This document shows positions 42,401 through 50,443 of a stretch of DNA of 64,000 nucleotides, piece by piece. Position 1 is the stretch's first letter, and the number at the start of each line of letters is the position of its first letter. A program made the position numbers and the translations under genes. The stretch spans positions 1-64,000 of the forward strand of contig JBKQIF010000132.1 of assembly GCA_052148435.1 (NCBI GenBank). Direction: 5' to 3'. The stretch comes from JBEKYD01 sp052148435 (GTDB lineage: Bacteria; Acidobacteriota; Terriglobia; Bryobacterales; Bryobacteraceae). Under the pieces are notes generated by a model. The model ran no database searches. It saw nothing but the letters and a program-made list of their open reading frames with translations, and had not been told where the DNA came from.

Positions 42401-42948
42401 TCTTCGAGGAGCGCGGAGAAATCGGCCTCCCGTTCCACCACGCGCATGCCGCGGCCGCCGCCGCCGAAGGCCGCTTTAACGATGAGCGGAAAGCCGATTT
42501 TGGCGGCCACGCTCTCCCCCTGGCGGACATTCCGGACCGGATCTTCGGCGCCGGGCACCACGGGAATGCCGGCGCGGACGGCCAGGCGGCGGGCGGCGCG
42601 TTTGTCGCCCAGTAACTCCAGCAACCCGGCGGAGGGACCGATGAAGGTGATGCCGGCACGCTCGCAGGCGCGCGGCAGGGCGGAATTTTCGGAGAGGAAG
42701 CCGTAGCCCGGATGGATTGCGTCGACTTCCTTTTCGCTGGCCAGGGCGACGATGCCGTCGACGTCCAGGTACGCCTCTACCGGACCTTTGCCTTGGCCGA
42801 TCGGGTAGGCTTCGTCGGCTTTGAAGCGGTGCAGCGCGAGCCGGTCCTCTTCGGAGTAGACAGCCACGGTGCGCAAGCCTAATTCATTGGCGGCACGCAG
42901 AATGCGAATGGCAATTTCACCGCGGTTCAGAGCCAGAAGTTTTTTCAT
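39448..42948 (-). CDS. pyc: Pyruvate carboxylase
   Basis: 1166 residues, full length for the single-chain enzyme. The biotin carboxylase domain (1-450) has the ATP loop FGGGGRGMRVV and catalytic stretch EVNPRIQVEHTVTE. The carboxyltransferase domain (about 545-820) has TTFRDAHQSLLATRVRT, the Zn/substrate motif HFHTHDTSG, and IADAAIASMSGQTSQP. A PYC-OADA region and the biotinyl domain follow, with the biotin Lys1111 in MEAMKM. It carboxylates pyruvate to oxaloacetate (anaplerosis, gluconeogenesis). The last residues and stop lie within an inverted-repeat element. Monocistronic by spacing. Confidence 0.97.
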   Translation of the reverse strand: MKKLLALNRGEIAIRILRAANELGLRTVAVYSEEDRLALHRFKADEAYPIGQGKGPVEAYLDVDGIVALASEKEVDAIHPGYGFLSENSALPRACERAGITFIGPSAGLLELLGDKRAARRLAVRAGIPVVPGAEDPVRNVRQGESVAAKIGFPLIVKAAFGGGGRGMRVVEREADFSALLEEARREAAAAFGNDAVFIERFVRRAKHIEVQILGDCHGNILHLYERDCSVQRRHQKVVEVAPAVSLDPGIRTALAEAAVTLARAAGYVNAGTIEFLVDADSLDWYFIEVNPRIQVEHTVTEMVTGIDLVRSQIQVAQGLALHGPEMNLPAQPGVPLYGYALQCRITTEDPANHFTPDYGKLSTYRSPAGFGIRLDGGSAYGGAVITPYYDSLLVKTTAWGRDFPQACQRMDRCLREFRVRGVKTNIPFLENVVNHPDFQAGKATTGWLEETPALFQFQPRRDRATRLLLYLADVIVNGNPSVAGKLRPTRLRPAAPPPHIPGAPPPGTRQLLRERGPEGLAEWVRSQKKLLITDTTFRDAHQSLLATRVRTHDMTAIANFVAHRLPQLFSLEMWGGATFDVAMRFLHEDPFARLRRLRDAIPNICFQMLLRASNAVGYTAYPDNVVAEFIYEAAAQGIDIFRLFDSLNWLPNMKSSIEAVRKTRSVCEAAICYTGDILDPRRDKYSLAYYVRMAQELERMGAHMLAIKDMAGLCRPYAAEKLVKTLRREIGIPIHFHTHDTSGVNAASVLKASEAGVDIADAAIASMSGQTSQPNLNSVVAALAHTRRDTGLDLDALNQCSDYWEIVREYYAPFDTGPKSGTAEVYLHEMPGGQYTNFKEQAESMGLGARWGEIARAYAAVNQAFGDIVKVTPSSKVVGDMAIFLVNHAVTMEQFARLGPDHTLTLPTSVVEMFMGALGEPPGGWPKKLQATILRGAKPRRGRPGANLPKVDFSETGAALERKIARRPAHDEILSYLMYPDVFVKFARNRQAWGDVDVLPTPEFYFGMQPGADITVELEPGKSLAVKFLTAGEPHPDGTRTVFFELNGQPREVAVRDASLEVKEKPRAKADPSEPGQIGAPIPGVVSTVAVELSQRIQKGDRLLVMEAMKMQSTVYSPVAGTVKQLLTHPGQRVEAKDLLLVIEAGSDQRSEAVKKSAAAEKAQA

Positions 42949-43032
42949 GCTGGGGTACGCCGGCTGAGTGCCGATGCTTTACTTGAGGATAGCAGACGGG
43001 AAGGAGGCGGCCGAGGAGTGTCCCTGGCGCCC

Positions 43033-43440
43033 TCAATCGTTGTGATAGACCTCTTCCATTGGCGCCCAGGTGGTGTGTCCGCCCAGCGGGACCTGCATGG
43101 GGTCGGTGACTCGAAGCCAGTCCAGATTGCGTTGCTCCCTGGCTAACCGCGCCATATCGCCGTCATAGTCCTGGCCATCGTATTCGTAGTAGCCGAACAG
43201 ATACGGCCTGCCGTCATCCAGCTTCTGCAAATAGATCGAGAAGTTCTTCATGTGATACTTCGACAGGAGATCGCGCACTCCCGGGTTAGCGCCGGCATGG
43301 AGGGCCTTGTACTGGGCGAGTTTCTCCGGCTTGATGCCAATCACCATGCCGACGCGGCGCGCCCCGGAATGGCGGGTCGCGGCGGCGAATCCGGCTGCCA
43401 GGAGCAGCCCGCATCCGAGAAACAGCTTGAGCGTTTTCAT
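43033..43440 (-). CDS. Exported L-rhamnose mutarotase-family protein (sugar mutarotase)
   Basis: 135 residues. A signal peptide (about 1-21; LFLGCGLLLAAGFAAA) is followed by the dimeric alpha+beta RhaM fold: RVGMVIGIKPEKLAQYKALHA with the usual G-x-x-I/L-K-P-E-x-x-x-Y-x-x-x-H pattern, YHMKNFSIYL, and LFGYYEYDG. RhaM interconverts the alpha and beta anomers of L-rhamnose. In this locus, next to a fucosidase and fucose-type catabolic genes, L-fucose is a more likely substrate. Export is unusual for the family and would place anomer conversion in the periplasm, before uptake. It follows the GH29 gene by 24 bases in the same operon. Confidence 0.85.
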   Translation of the reverse strand: MKTLKLFLGCGLLLAAGFAAATRHSGARRVGMVIGIKPEKLAQYKALHAGANPGVRDLLSKYHMKNFSIYLQKLDDGRPYLFGYYEYDGQDYDGDMARLAREQRNLDWLRVTDPMQVPLGGHTTWAPMEEVYHND

Positions 43441-43464
43441 TTCGTCATATTCTCCCGATTGCCT

Positions 43465-45030
43465 TCATAATGGCCGCCTGCGCACGATCTTGAAGACGAA
43501 GGCGTGCTCGCAGGGCGGCCGCTTGGGGGTTTCGATGGTGAGACCGTCCCTGGTCAACTGCCACTGCAGCGGGTGACCGTCACCGAGCATCGTAATGGAA
43601 ACGATCTCCGACGCGTAAAGGCCGTTCTGGAACGGCTTGGAGGGGTCCGAGCCTCCGGCCAGGCTTTTGATCGTGATCTTCTCGCCTGGCCAGGCGAGCG
43701 CGGTGGCATAGAGCACGTTGTCTTTGGCGGTGAAGCGGATGTCCGCGGCGGTATAGCGGATGGTATTGCTTTCATTGAACGGTCCCGCCTTCTCGAGTCC
43801 GGTCGGCCCCTCCCCGGCGACGACCCACGAAGTGGTCCCGTAAATCGCCTCGCCATTCACTTCAAGCCATTTGCCCAGGTCGAGCAGACGGCGCTTCACC
43901 TCTTCCGGAATAGATCCGTCCGCTTTCGGGCCGACATTCAGGAGAAGGTAGCCATTTTTACTTACACGATCCACAAGATTGGTGACGAGGTTGTCGACGG
44001 TCTTGAAGCCCGATCCCTCCACGTAGCCCCATGCCTCGCCGGTATCCATGGTTGAGTCGGTGATCCACTCGTGATAAGTCAGCTCCCGCTCCTGCCCGAG
44101 TTCGAGGTCGTCGATGCCTACACCGGGCGGCAAGGTGTGATTCTTGTAAGTGACTACAACGTCCTTGCCGCGCGATACGGCCTTGTTATAGTAGTATGCG
44201 AGGAAATCCCGCTTGTACACCTCGGGAACGGCACCCAGGCCAAAATCGAACCAGATCATATCCGGGTCGTATTTATCGATGACTTCGAGAAGCTTGCCCT
44301 CCCACCTGTCGAGAAACTGCTTACTGGGCTGCGCGCCTTGGTCGTGGATGGGTCCGTAAAGACCTGAGTAGCGGGGATCGCCGCAGTCGTAGCGCTTATC
44401 CCAAACCGGGAAGAAGTACCAATTCTCGGCGTGGTGAAAGGCAGTGACAAACTTCATGCCATGGCCTTTGATGGCCTTCTCCAGTTCTCCGACGACGTCG
44501 CGTTTCGGGCCCATCCTGGCGGCGTTCCACTCGGAGTACTTCGTATCCCACATGGAAAACCCGTCGTGGTGCTCGGCGACGGGCCCGGCAAAGCGCGCGC
44601 CCGCTTTCCGGAAAAGGTCCGCCCACTCGTCGGCGTTAAACTTTTCTCCGGTGAACATGGGAATGAAGTCCTTATAGCCGAACTTCTCGAGCGGTCCGTA
44701 AGTGGCCTCTTGATGCAGACGCTCGGGGCCATTCGGATAGAAGTAGAGATTGTGGGAGTACCAGGTCCCGTTCGGCCCGACGGCGGGCACGGCATAGATA
44801 CCCCAGTGAGTATAGATGCCGAACTTGCCGTCCCGAAGCCACTGCGGTACCGGGTACGTCCGCAGGGACCGCCATGTCGGTTCATAGCTCGGCTTTGATG
44901 CCGCGCGGCCCTGGGCGTGCAGGGCCACCACCGCAAAACCCGAAACGCAAACCAGGAGGAGAAACGATGTCAGCAATCTGCCGGCGCGGATCTCGGTTTC
45001 CGTTGCCTTAGGTATCGATTCTTCGTTCAT
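43465..45030 (-). CDS. Alpha-L-fucosidase (GH29)
   Basis: 521 residues. An N-terminal hydrophobic segment (19-41; LLTSFLLLVCVSGFAVVALHAQG) serves as signal peptide or anchor. The catalytic barrel shows the GH29 hallmarks WLRDGKFGIYTHWGIYAVPA, EHHDGFSMWDTKYSEWNA, FYHAENW-type FHHAENW, and nucleophile Asp262 in MIWFDFGLG. LLLNVGPKADGSIP marks the end of the barrel, and a C-terminal beta-sandwich follows. It removes L-fucose from glycans outside the cytoplasm. The ATG at 45030 follows GGAG by nine bases; longer frames overlap the symporter gene. The position between the symporter and the mutarotase fits a release-convert-import route. Confidence 0.95.
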   Translation of the reverse strand: MNEESIPKATETEIRAGRLLTSFLLLVCVSGFAVVALHAQGRAASKPSYEPTWRSLRTYPVPQWLRDGKFGIYTHWGIYAVPAVGPNGTWYSHNLYFYPNGPERLHQEATYGPLEKFGYKDFIPMFTGEKFNADEWADLFRKAGARFAGPVAEHHDGFSMWDTKYSEWNAARMGPKRDVVGELEKAIKGHGMKFVTAFHHAENWYFFPVWDKRYDCGDPRYSGLYGPIHDQGAQPSKQFLDRWEGKLLEVIDKYDPDMIWFDFGLGAVPEVYKRDFLAYYYNKAVSRGKDVVVTYKNHTLPPGVGIDDLELGQERELTYHEWITDSTMDTGEAWGYVEGSGFKTVDNLVTNLVDRVSKNGYLLLNVGPKADGSIPEEVKRRLLDLGKWLEVNGEAIYGTTSWVVAGEGPTGLEKAGPFNESNTIRYTAADIRFTAKDNVLYATALAWPGEKITIKSLAGGSDPSKPFQNGLYASEIVSITMLGDGHPLQWQLTRDGLTIETPKRPPCEHAFVFKIVRRRPL

Positions 45031-45074
45031 GATCCATGCTCCAATAGTAATAGCACTCAGTGGCTGTCCCAGAC

Positions 45075-46775
45075 TCACCGCATGATCGCGTAAAGGCACG
45101 ACACTACCGCGGCAAGCGCGAGGGCCACCAACCGCGGATCGCTGGCGCCCCGTATTCGTCCTCTCAGAAACGCGAATGGACGGTCCCAACAAACCTCTTG
45201 AATGGCAGCCTGGTTCATCGCCGGGGTGCTCAGGCTCACGATGACGTAGATGGCGGCGCACAGCACGGTCAGCAGCGGCCCAACCAACATGAATGGAATG
45301 CCCCAGCCCTGGACGGGATCCGTGACGAGCCCGCTGAACCCGGGGAGGGCCCGCGTTCCCAGGATCCACCGGCCCACGCCGGGCAGGTCGGACACGAAGT
45401 AAACGGCGCCGATCAGAGAACCCGCATAGAGCGTCGCCATCGCCCCCTCGAAGGTTCCCCTCTTCCAGAGAATGCCGAGGAGAAAGACGGTCGTGACCGC
45501 CGGTGCGAACGTCATCGGAATCTTGTTGATGGCCTCGAAGATGGTGCCGAATTGACTCCCCTGCGTGGACCAGAGCATCGCCAGAAGCATAATGACGCCC
45601 GTCATAATCCGCCCGATCCGGACGACGCTGGAATCCGCCATGCCGGGTGAGTGGCGCTTGACGATGTCGATCGAGATGAGCGTCGCGCAGCTATTCAGGG
45701 CCGCGGCCATGCAACTCATCAATGCGGCCGCCATACTCGCGGCCAGAAGCCCCCTGAGCCCGACCGGAACCAGAAAGGCGATCAGCGTCGGCAGCGTGGC
45801 GTTGTAGTCCGGAACGCCGGAGCCTGCCACCGCCGGTAAATGAATCGCGCCTTTGTTCCAAAGGGCGTATCCAATCACACCCGGCAGCACCATGAGGAAA
45901 ACCGGGCTGATTTTGAGAAAACCCGCGAACAGCGGTCCGTTTTGGGCGGCCTTCAGGTCCTTGGCGGCAAGAACACGCTGGACGTGGGTCTGATCCGCGC
46001 ACCAGTACCAGATACCGAGAATCGGGTATCCCAGCAGAACCGCAAGCCAGGAGTATCCGTTCAGCCTCCCGGCGCCGTCGAAGACCGGCCGCAACATGCT
46101 GAACTGGCCGGGTTGGACCGCGGCCTGGAATTGCGTCAGATCGTGGATGCCGACGTTACCGAGAGCCTGAAGCCCGCGGACCGTGATCAGCAACGCTCCG
46201 CCCAGCAACAGACAGACCTGGATGTTCTCGGTCATTACGACCGCTTTCAGCCCGCCCAATGCCGTATACGTTACCGTGAAAAGCGAGAGGATCACGATGG
46301 TGAAGAGCATGGGAACGCCGAGGAAACTCTCAAACAGTTTGGCCGCGGCAAATAAGCTGATCCCAATGTGAATCAACAGCGCTCCCAACAATCCGATTAC
46401 GGCTAAGAACGTGCGCGCCCGTAAGCAGTAGCGCCTTTCCATGAACTCAGGCAGAGTGGAGACGCGCGACCTGATGTAGAACGGCGCGAAGACGAGCCCC
46501 AGCAACATGAGCGTGAAACAGGCCATCCACTCGAAATTCCCGATCACCATGCCATCCTTGGCTCCCGAGGCCGCCAGCCCGACCAGGTGAATCGTGGAGA
46601 TATTCGATGTGAAGACCGCGGCGCCGATGGTGAACCATCCGAGGGACTTGTTGGCAAGGAAGTACTGCTGCGACGACGCATTTCGGCGGAAGCCGATCCA
46701 AATGCCGAATAGCGTAATGCCAACGAGGTACATGGCCAGTACGCTGGTATCGATCCAGTTCATGGACCATTTCAT
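45075..46775 (-). CDS. Sodium/solute symporter (SSS family), probable L-fucose importer
   Basis: 566 residues with about 13-14 hydrophobic segments. SSS-family features include an early N-S-SS-Q-QYFLANKSLGWF loop, AAVFTSNISTIHLVG around TM2, TALGGLKAVVMTENIQ, and SCMAAALNSCATLISIDI near the sodium site. Related SGLT-type proteins import sugars with sodium. Substrate is inferred from the operon: the GH29 fucosidase starts 44 bases downstream. The ATG at 46775 opens M-K-W-S-M-N-W-I-D just before TM1; 46763 is an alternative. It is divergent from the aldo/keto reductase gene, with 185 bases of shared control region. Confidence 0.9.
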   Translation of the reverse strand: MKWSMNWIDTSVLAMYLVGITLFGIWIGFRRNASSQQYFLANKSLGWFTIGAAVFTSNISTIHLVGLAASGAKDGMVIGNFEWMACFTLMLLGLVFAPFYIRSRVSTLPEFMERRYCLRARTFLAVIGLLGALLIHIGISLFAAAKLFESFLGVPMLFTIVILSLFTVTYTALGGLKAVVMTENIQVCLLLGGALLITVRGLQALGNVGIHDLTQFQAAVQPGQFSMLRPVFDGAGRLNGYSWLAVLLGYPILGIWYWCADQTHVQRVLAAKDLKAAQNGPLFAGFLKISPVFLMVLPGVIGYALWNKGAIHLPAVAGSGVPDYNATLPTLIAFLVPVGLRGLLAASMAAALMSCMAAALNSCATLISIDIVKRHSPGMADSSVVRIGRIMTGVIMLLAMLWSTQGSQFGTIFEAINKIPMTFAPAVTTVFLLGILWKRGTFEGAMATLYAGSLIGAVYFVSDLPGVGRWILGTRALPGFSGLVTDPVQGWGIPFMLVGPLLTVLCAAIYVIVSLSTPAMNQAAIQEVCWDRPFAFLRGRIRGASDPRLVALALAAVVSCLYAIMR

Positions 46776-46960
46776 CGAGCCCACGTCGCTCCCCGGTGGC
46801 CGCCGGGAACCTCTTCGATCCGGGACATCGTTCGGCATTATAACCCGGCACGCCGAAAATGGTGCTGACAAACGCCAGGGATGTCCTTGCCGGCAGCACA
46901 CACAAGGGAATAACCTAATCGGTGCCGGCCGGCGTCCGGTGGTGTGGCAAGGAGGTTGAC
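46776..46960. promoter_or_regulatory. Divergent control region of the fucose locus
   Basis: 185 bases between the symporter start (minus) and the aldo/keto reductase start (plus). Both arms of the locus must be expressed from here. The only clear signal is AAGGAGG (46949-46955), the ribosome site of the plus-strand gene. I could not fix promoter hexamers or an operator, and no regulator gene lies within the locus. Confidence 0.4.
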
Positions 46961-47902
46961 GTGGAGTACTGCGAACTCGGCAGGACCGGGATGAAGGTTT
47001 CCCGCCTCAGCTTCGGCGCGTCTTCCCTGGGCGGCGTGTTCCACCCGGTGGAGGAGGCCGAGGGCATCGCGGCAGTCCATGCGGCGCTCGATTGCGGAAT
47101 CAACTACTTCGATGTAGCTCCGGCTTACGGAGGGACGCTGGCCGAGTCCGTACTGGGGAAGGCGCTCCGCGGCGTCCCCCGCAGCCGCTACTATCTTTCC
47201 ACCAAGGTCGGCAAGTACACCGCGCCCGGATCCTATGGAAACGATACTCTGGACTACTCGCGGCAGACCATCCGCAGGTCGATCGACGAGAGTGCGGCGC
47301 GGTTGGGAGTGGAGTACTTCGATCTGATTCACATTCACGACATCGAGTACCAGGGCCGGAAACACACGGAGTGGGCGCTCGCCGAAGGATACGAAGCAGT
47401 TTGCGAACTGAAGAGGGAGGGCCGCATCGGAGGAGTGAGCTTCGGCATCTATCCTCTCGATCTCTGGCAGAGAATCCTCCGCTCGCTGAGCATTGACGCC
47501 GCGCTCATTCACAACCACTACTGCCTGAACGACACCGGTCTGCTGGACCTGGTCCCCATGGCCCGGGCCGGGGGCGTAGGAATCATCAATGGCTCGCCGT
47601 TCGCCTCCGGCCTGCTTACCGAGCGCGGTCCCGCGGACTGGCATCCGGCGAGCCCGCAGCACCGCGAAACATTCCGGGAGGCTGCCCGGTTCTGTCGTGT
47701 GGAAGGCGTTTCGATCAGCCAGTTGGCGTTGCAGTTCGCGGCCGGCAATCCTGACATAACGACCACTCTCTTCACCTCCGCAAATCCGGACTCGGTTGCG
47801 CGAAACGTCCGCTGGTGCGAAGAGTCTTGCGATGGCGCGCTGCTCGATCGGGTTCGGGAGATCCTGACGCCCGCGCACAATTACGAGTGGGATTATCGCT
47901 GA
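46961..47902 (+). CDS. Aldo/keto reductase, probable L-fucose 1-dehydrogenase
   Basis: 313 residues. The GTG start at 46961 is set by AAGGAGG five bases upstream. Aldo/keto reductase fold with the catalytic tetrad Asp51 (INYFDVAPAYG), Tyr56, Lys82 (LSTKVG) and His126 (LIHIHDIEY). It resembles the L-galactose / D-threo-aldose 1-dehydrogenase group, which oxidises L-fucose to L-fucono-lactone with NAD(P). The next gene, overlapping by one base, is a lactonase, which supports this role. Family assignment is firm; the substrate is inferred from context. Confidence 0.9.
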   Translation: MEYCELGRTGMKVSRLSFGASSLGGVFHPVEEAEGIAAVHAALDCGINYFDVAPAYGGTLAESVLGKALRGVPRSRYYLSTKVGKYTAPGSYGNDTLDYSRQTIRRSIDESAARLGVEYFDLIHIHDIEYQGRKHTEWALAEGYEAVCELKREGRIGGVSFGIYPLDLWQRILRSLSIDAALIHNHYCLNDTGLLDLVPMARAGGVGIINGSPFASGLLTERGPADWHPASPQHRETFREAARFCRVEGVSISQLALQFAAGNPDITTTLFTSANPDSVARNVRWCEESCDGALLDRVREILTPAHNYEWDYR

Positions 47903-48735
47903 TGGCACTCAAAATCGACGCCCATCACCACCTCTGGCAATTTAACGATCGTGACTATGGCTGGATGTCACCGGAGATGACCGTCCTGCGGCGCGATTTC
48001 CTGGTGCCTGAGCTCCAGGCCGTGCTTCAGGCGAGCGGCATTGGCGGCACGGTCGCGGTGCAGGCGCGTCAGACGGTGGAGGAGACGCGTTGGCTGCTTG
48101 GGTTGAGGCGCGAGGCGGCCATGATCCGAGGCGTGGTCGGATGGGTTCCACTGGCGGATCCGGACCTACGCCGGTATCTCGACGAATTCGCCGGCGATCC
48201 GGGGCTGAAGGGCGTGCGGCACGTTCTGCACGACGAACCCGACGACCTCTTTATGCTGCGCGAAGACTTCAACCGCGGCATTTCTCTCCTTCGTGAGTAC
48301 GCGCTGGTCTACGATCTGCTGGTGTTCGATCGCCACCTGCCGCAAACCATCGAGTTGGTGGATCGGCATCCGAGTCAGGTATTCGTGCTGGATCATATCG
48401 CCAAACCCCGCATCCGCGAGCGTTCGTTCTCGCCGTGGCGCGAGCAGATGCTGGAATTGGCAAAGCGCGAGAACGTCTGCTGCAAGCTATCGGGGATGGC
48501 CACCGAGGCCGACTGGGGCGGCTGGACGTACGGCGACCTGGAGCCCTACTTCGACGTGGTGCTGGAAGCGTTCGGGCCGCGGCGCCTGATGTTCGGATCG
48601 GACTGGCCGGTGCTGTTGCTGGCGGCGCCTTACCAGGCGTGGGTGGGAGCCGTGAGCCGAGAACTGGAGACGCTGTCCGCGGAAGAACAGGACAGGATCT
48701 GGCGCGGCACGGCGTCGGCGGCTTACCGGCTTTGA
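47902..48735 (+). CDS. Amidohydrolase-2 family lactonase, probable L-fuconolactonase
   Basis: 277 residues. The metal-binding opening KIDAHHHLWQ is typical of sugar lactonases of the amidohydrolase-2 family. Later motifs are GVVGWVPLADPD, GLKGVRHVLHDEPDD, FVLDHIAKP, CCKLSGMATEADW and MFGSDWPV. The GVRH, DHxAKP and GSDWPV set is that of L-fuconolactone / L-rhamnono-lactone hydrolases. It opens the lactone made by the upstream dehydrogenase (TGATG overlap, coupled translation). The following enzyme, fuconate dehydratase, is not in the window. Confidence 0.93.
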   Translation: MALKIDAHHHLWQFNDRDYGWMSPEMTVLRRDFLVPELQAVLQASGIGGTVAVQARQTVEETRWLLGLRREAAMIRGVVGWVPLADPDLRRYLDEFAGDPGLKGVRHVLHDEPDDLFMLREDFNRGISLLREYALVYDLLVFDRHLPQTIELVDRHPSQVFVLDHIAKPRIRERSFSPWREQMLELAKRENVCCKLSGMATEADWGGWTYGDLEPYFDVVLEAFGPRRLMFGSDWPVLLLAAPYQAWVGAVSRELETLSAEEQDRIWRGTASAAYRL

Positions 48736-49067
48736 CGGTGGGGTCTCCCGAACAGCGGCCAGTGCGCATACTCCAGCGGCGCCCCATCCACTCGCGGAAC
48801 CTCTCCGCAGGTGGCAGGAGCCAGTGATTCTCATCGTCATTGCCACGCTCCGGCACAAACTATTGCCACGCTCCGGCACAAACTTCATGCGGAATACCGC
48901 GCTCCCCTCCAAGCCGTCCTTCCGCCGCCTGGGGACAACGAACGTCGCCGGCGCGGGTGCGCATTTCGCCGGCATCGCCTGGCGGGAGCTTTTGGCCGGT
49001 GAGAGCGCGTTCAGCCTTCAGCCGCTACGGCGTGGCCGACGGCTGAATGCCGATTGCCGGCCGCTCC
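48736..49067. other. Intergenic region with a tandem repeat and a hairpin
   Basis: No convincing gene. It contains a 23-base tandem duplication (48839-48884). It also has a TTCAGCCG/CGGCTGAA hairpin (49017-49047) about 20 bases past the stop of the convergent gene at 49068. The hairpin lacks a T-run. Confidence 0.5.
48839..48884. repeat. Two tandem copies of a 23-base unit
   Basis: The unit ATTGCCACGCTCCGGCACAA plus ACT occurs twice back to back without mismatch. It includes the inverted motif TGCC...GGCA. Probably a recent slippage duplication. Confidence 0.85.
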
Positions 49068-49814
49068 CTACGCCAGATGCGCTTCCAGCCAGTCGAGCAT
49101 TTGCCGCTGGCGGTCGGCATCTCCCAAACGCACTTCGAGGTTGACGTAGCGCACGCCACGGGCGGCGGCGCGGCGCGAGAGCGAGCCGTCGTCGGAAGCG
49201 CGCACGTACCGCTCCAGAACGACGTTGTAGGGGGACTTCGCCAGGGCATCGAAATCGGCCGGGTTGGTGCACAGGAAAAAGGCGTGCGGATTATCGGGCT
49301 CTTTGAGAGACATCCGCTCGGCAATCGGCTTTTCGCTGAGCGCCGAATAGCCGGTGTTGTTGTGCAGGGCCACCAGCAAACCGCCGCCGGGCGGAAGGAT
49401 CGTATGCAGCAGCTTCTCGCGGCCGCGATCGAGATCGTCCAGGGCCTGGTTGGTTTCCGCCGGCGTCCAGGCGGGGTTGAGCGATCTCAGGCTGGCCGCG
49501 GCGCCGTAGCGCGAGAACATGCGATTGGGGTCGATCTTTCCGTTCGCGAGGGGCACGTCCCGGGTCTGGCTTTCAATGAAGAAAGCGACGCCCTTGTGGC
49601 TGGCGATGTGTTTTTCGAGCACTTCGCGGGCGGTTTGCTCGTCGCCGTGGATCCACAGGTAGCGCCGCGCGGAGCGGCCGTTGTAGACGATGCGGAAGCG
49701 GGCTTCGGCCAGGTCGATTTCCTTCGGCCGGTGCCAGGGTGGCCATCCCGAAAAGGTTGCGCCGATACCGGCGAACAGAAAATCGCGACGTGTTGACGGA
49801 CTAGCGCGGGTCAT
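49068..49814 (-). CDS. Tat-type exported hypothetical protein
   Basis: 248 residues. The N-terminus STRRDFLFAGIGATFSGWP has the twin-arginine pattern R-R-D-F-L, so export by Tat is likely. The body has RRYLWIHGDEQTAREVLEKHI and LLVALHNNTGYS, hinting at a hydrolase-like fold with His/Asp/Glu groups. The H-G-D-E is faintly like the HGNE of M14-type peptidases, but I cannot assign a family. Its start overlaps the stop of the small ORF at 49811 by four bases, suggesting one operon with the response regulator upstream. Confidence 0.75.
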   Translation of the reverse strand: MTRASPSTRRDFLFAGIGATFSGWPPWHRPKEIDLAEARFRIVYNGRSARRYLWIHGDEQTAREVLEKHIASHKGVAFFIESQTRDVPLANGKIDPNRMFSRYGAAASLRSLNPAWTPAETNQALDDLDRGREKLLHTILPPGGGLLVALHNNTGYSALSEKPIAERMSLKEPDNPHAFFLCTNPADFDALAKSPYNVVLERYVRASDDGSLSRRAAARGVRYVNLEVRLGDADRQRQMLDWLEAHLA

Positions 49815-49978
49815 GCTTCGGGTCCTTCCTCGGTCTGCTGCGGAGGCTTTTTGTGCTTGGGCTTGCGGCGCTCGGATTTCGGCTGAATGGTGCGCGCGGC
49901 GGGAATAGGGCCGACCCGCTCGCGGGCGATCGACTGGATTTCTTTGCCGAGATCAAAGGTCTTCTTCTTCCGCGCCAA
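49811..49978 (-). CDS. Small basic ORF (55 residues) between regulator and Tat protein
   Basis: TTG start four bases after GGAGG, inside the 3' end of the response regulator gene. It ends with an ATGA overlap onto the gene at 49814. The product begins M-A-R-K-K-K-T-F-D-L-G-K-E-I and is Lys/Arg/Pro-rich (KSERRKPKHKKPPQQ), with no hydrophobic segment, so it could bind nucleic acid or ribosomes. Overlaps at both ends and the ribosome site favour a real gene. The short spacing and non-ATG start keep this tentative. Confidence 0.5.
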   Translation of the reverse strand: MARKKKTFDLGKEIQSIARERVGPIPAARTIQPKSERRKPKHKKPPQQTEEGPEA

Positions 49979-50339
49979 GCAGCCTCCGCACCGCGGCGAC
50001 CAGTGCGGCCGGGCCGAACGGCTTTTGCAGGAACGCCACGCGGCCGGGAGCGGCCGCTTCGAGAGACGTCATGTCCATAGGATAGCCGCTGGCGGCCAGC
50101 ACGCGCAGGCGCGGACTGGCGCTAAGCATACGCAACGCGAGATCCTCGATGCCGATTCCGGACATGGTGCCGTCGAGCACAGCCACATCGAAGTGGTCCG
50201 GGGCGGTCTGAATTCTTGCCCACGCCGCCTCGGTAGTGGCTGCATCGGCGACGAGATAACCTTGGCGCTCGAGAAAGACCGCCATCATCCTCAACAGTGC
50301 GGGCTCGTCATCGACAATCAGAACGCGCTGCTGGCTCAT
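49953..50339 (-). CDS. Single-domain response regulator
   Basis: 128 residues, receiver domain only. Strand 1 has RVLIVDDEPALLRMM. The phosphoacceptor is the Asp in VAVLDGTMSG (about residue 53), then the switch region LAASGYP and Lys-Pro in LQKPFGPAALVAAV. With no output domain, it probably acts by protein contact or within a phosphorelay. The hybrid kinase at 35420 is a possible but distant partner. I chose the ATG at 50339, which begins M-S-Q-Q-R-V-L-I; the frame upstream adds ten unrelated residues. Confidence 0.9.
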   Translation of the reverse strand: MSQQRVLIVDDEPALLRMMAVFLERQGYLVADAATTEAAWARIQTAPDHFDVAVLDGTMSGIGIEDLALRMLSASPRLRVLAASGYPMDMTSLEAAAPGRVAFLQKPFGPAALVAAVRRLLGAEEEDL

Positions 50340-50443
50340 ATCCGACGCCAAGATCGCAGGATAGCGCAAAAGCGGGGGAATGTAACGGCGGCCACCCGAG
50401 GCGATTCAAACAACAGACACGCCAGGAGGGCTGTCCCGGCCAG

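Noticed and set aside
39841..42615. 924-codon plus-strand frame opposite pyruvate carboxylase
   Set aside because: Antisense shadow of a full-length, well-conserved gene. It has no domain motifs or ribosome site.
45031..45369. Extended N-terminus of the GH29 fucosidase
   Set aside because: The extension overlaps the symporter coding region and lacks a signal peptide. The ATG at 45030 has both a ribosome site and a hydrophobic signal segment.
48839..48884. Start of a CRISPR array
   Set aside because: Only two 23-base copies directly abutting with no spacers, and no cas genes in the window.
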